Shown: piece after piece, positions 63,010 through 64,000 of the stretch
Position numbering within the stretch: position 1 is the stretch's first letter
Layout: every line of letters starts with the position of its first letter
Assembly: GCA_014529385.2 (NCBI GenBank)
Contig: CM043967.1
Span: forward strand, 9,873,501 to 9,937,500
Source of the DNA: Adiantum capillus-veneris
Lineage: Eukaryota; Streptophyta; Polypodiopsida; Polypodiales; Pteridaceae
DNA: 64,000 nt
Direction: 5' to 3'
Program-made: the position numbers and the translations under genes
The notes under the pieces: model-generated
Seen by the model: the letters and a program-made list of their open reading frames with translations, nothing else
What the model was told of the DNA's origin: nothing
Databases searched by the model: none

Positions 63010-64000
63010 TGTTAGCAGCTGGACATACCCTATGAAGCTTGGCCGAACATTATTTTTTGTAATTATTCTTTAATTGAGAAAACCTGACATTTCACCTTTT
63101 GTAAATAGTGGGGCTTACAGAAGCTTCCAGATTGTATCCCATTTTTGACATTTAGATTGAGTAGATGGTTAAATTGGAACATTAGGGTTTGAGATTGTAA
63201 GGTATTTATACCATTTTTGACCTTAATGAAAAAAACCCTTTGTCATTTTAAAGAACGTTCTGTCTGTGAGTGTACGAAAGAGAGTGAGAGTTTCATCTTG
63301 ACACTACGTGCGCACCGGTGGTCGGAATCGAGTGCGGAGAAGTGCAGCGTGTTGCCCTCAACGAGAGCTATGCGCCAATACCTACATTGCGGGTGTACGG
63401 TCTGGTTTTGCGAACTCGACCCACGAGCTACATCTGGTGATTCTGTGAGCATACGTTATCTGTTTTCGCATTTTAACATATCCACGGGTGAAAGCATGTT
63501 AACGTGACACGCTTTTTGTGCTAGTTAGCATTTTTAAATTATCACATCTTAAAACAATTGGACGTCCGGTAATTTTTTTACAAATAATATCAAAATTTGT
63601 CAGAGGTTGTACATTTGGATTTCTTGTTTCAAGAGCTTTCTACTGATATATCATACGTCATATATCTTGGAGTTGAAGCTCATGTTATTATATTAGTTAG
63701 CAGCTGTCAAAATTGTGCTAGTTAGCATTGTCCGGGACATCAAATTCAGTGACACGTTAACATGCTTTTACCCCCACGCGTTCGCATTGAGTAGAGCTAC
63801 ACATTAGGCACTTTAGTTTTCGAAAACTAGACCTGCAAATTTCAACTAGACATCCTACGTGATTTTGCACCAGGTGTTTAGGGTTGGGATTTTGGTTCAT
63901 GGACCTTAGAGAGAGTGACCGTTGGTGTTAGTAGGGTCTCCTTCAAGTTCTGTGGCGTTTCGAGAACGTTTGATGGGTATTTGGCTCTTGAAAGCGTTGT
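63010..64000 (+). repeat. 3' LTR of element 2 (runs off window end)
   Basis: Aligns with 36394 onward. It contains the promoter block (63121) and TATA-like box (63203), a MITE insertion (63486-63773), and the degenerate palindrome half at 63848-63861. About 230 bp are missing beyond the window. Confidence 0.9.
63486..63773. mobile_element. 288-bp MITE inside the 3' LTR of element 2
   Basis: Ends are 25-bp inverted repeats (GGGTGAAAGCATGTTAACGT against GGGTAAAAGCATGTTAACGT, continuing with GACAC/GTCAC). The 5' LTR of element 2 lacks it at the equivalent site (TCCACGTGTTCGC), and CCAC(G) is duplicated on both sides. TTGTGCTAGTTAGCATT occurs twice inside as a direct repeat. Non-coding; the superfamily is uncertain from a 4-5 bp duplication. 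Confidence 0.85.

Overview
The window looks like nuclear DNA of a land plant with a large, repeat-rich genome. It is almost entirely nested LTR retrotransposons plus a few DNA-transposon remnants, and I found no convincing host gene, tRNA or rRNA. Diagnostic features are Ty3/gypsy polyprotein motifs, plant-type primer-binding sites (initiator-Met in one family, tRNA-Asp-like in three others), a CACTA-type terminus, MITEs and long (CT)n tracts inside LTRs. I cannot name the species; the unfamiliar retroelement lineages leave open a fern, lycophyte or gymnosperm as well as an angiosperm.

Layout. 1-8197: a minus-strand chromovirus (A) with 3.6-kb LTRs. Its 3' LTR is cut by the window edge. Its integrase is interrupted at 1281 by a CACTA-type end, and most of its gag/pol is gone. 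8198-10659: an opposite-orientation LTR of the same family (B), into which A appears to have inserted; B carries a 283-bp MITE with perfect 67-bp inverted ends. 10660-about 19480: element 1, a plus-strand Athila/Tat-like Ty3/gypsy element with a tRNA-Asp PBS. About 19.5-30.7 kb: pieces of a related family (family 3). About 30.7-33.8 kb: a fragment of a different Ty3/gypsy lineage. About 33.9-36393: probably the 3' part of element 1. 36394 to beyond the window end: element 2, a giant relative (about 19 kb without its insertions). 46767-54987: element 4, a young non-autonomous element inside element 2's integrase, with near-identical LTRs, a CCCAT target duplication and an intact 1,502-codon gag-protease frame.

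The most interesting content is the shared architecture of elements 1, 2 and family 3. Reading 5' to 3' it is LTR, tRNA-Asp PBS, about 2 kb leader, gag with shortened zinc knuckles, protease, RT, RNase H, integrase with TWO tandem HHCC modules, a SECOND unrelated retropepsin, a W-x-P-K motif array, another non-coding spacer, a large coiled-coil ORF3 where env would lie, polypurine tract, LTR. No single copy shows all of it intact. Each family also has its own perfect 18-24 bp palindrome. It is repeated at about 285-bp intervals in the leader and again before ORF3, and one degenerate copy lies about 565 bp into the LTR in all three families. Motif sequence differs between families, but the LTR copy matches the array in each family's LTR and array. 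This looks like an element-specific cis-acting identity tag, possibly an RNA dimerisation/packaging signal or a protein-binding site.

Nesting order and LTR divergence give a relative chronology: B is older than A and element 1, element 1 older than element 2, element 2 (LTRs several percent different) older than element 4 (LTRs about 1% different). Most coding regions are pseudogenes with scattered stops and frameshifts; element 4's long frame is the exception.
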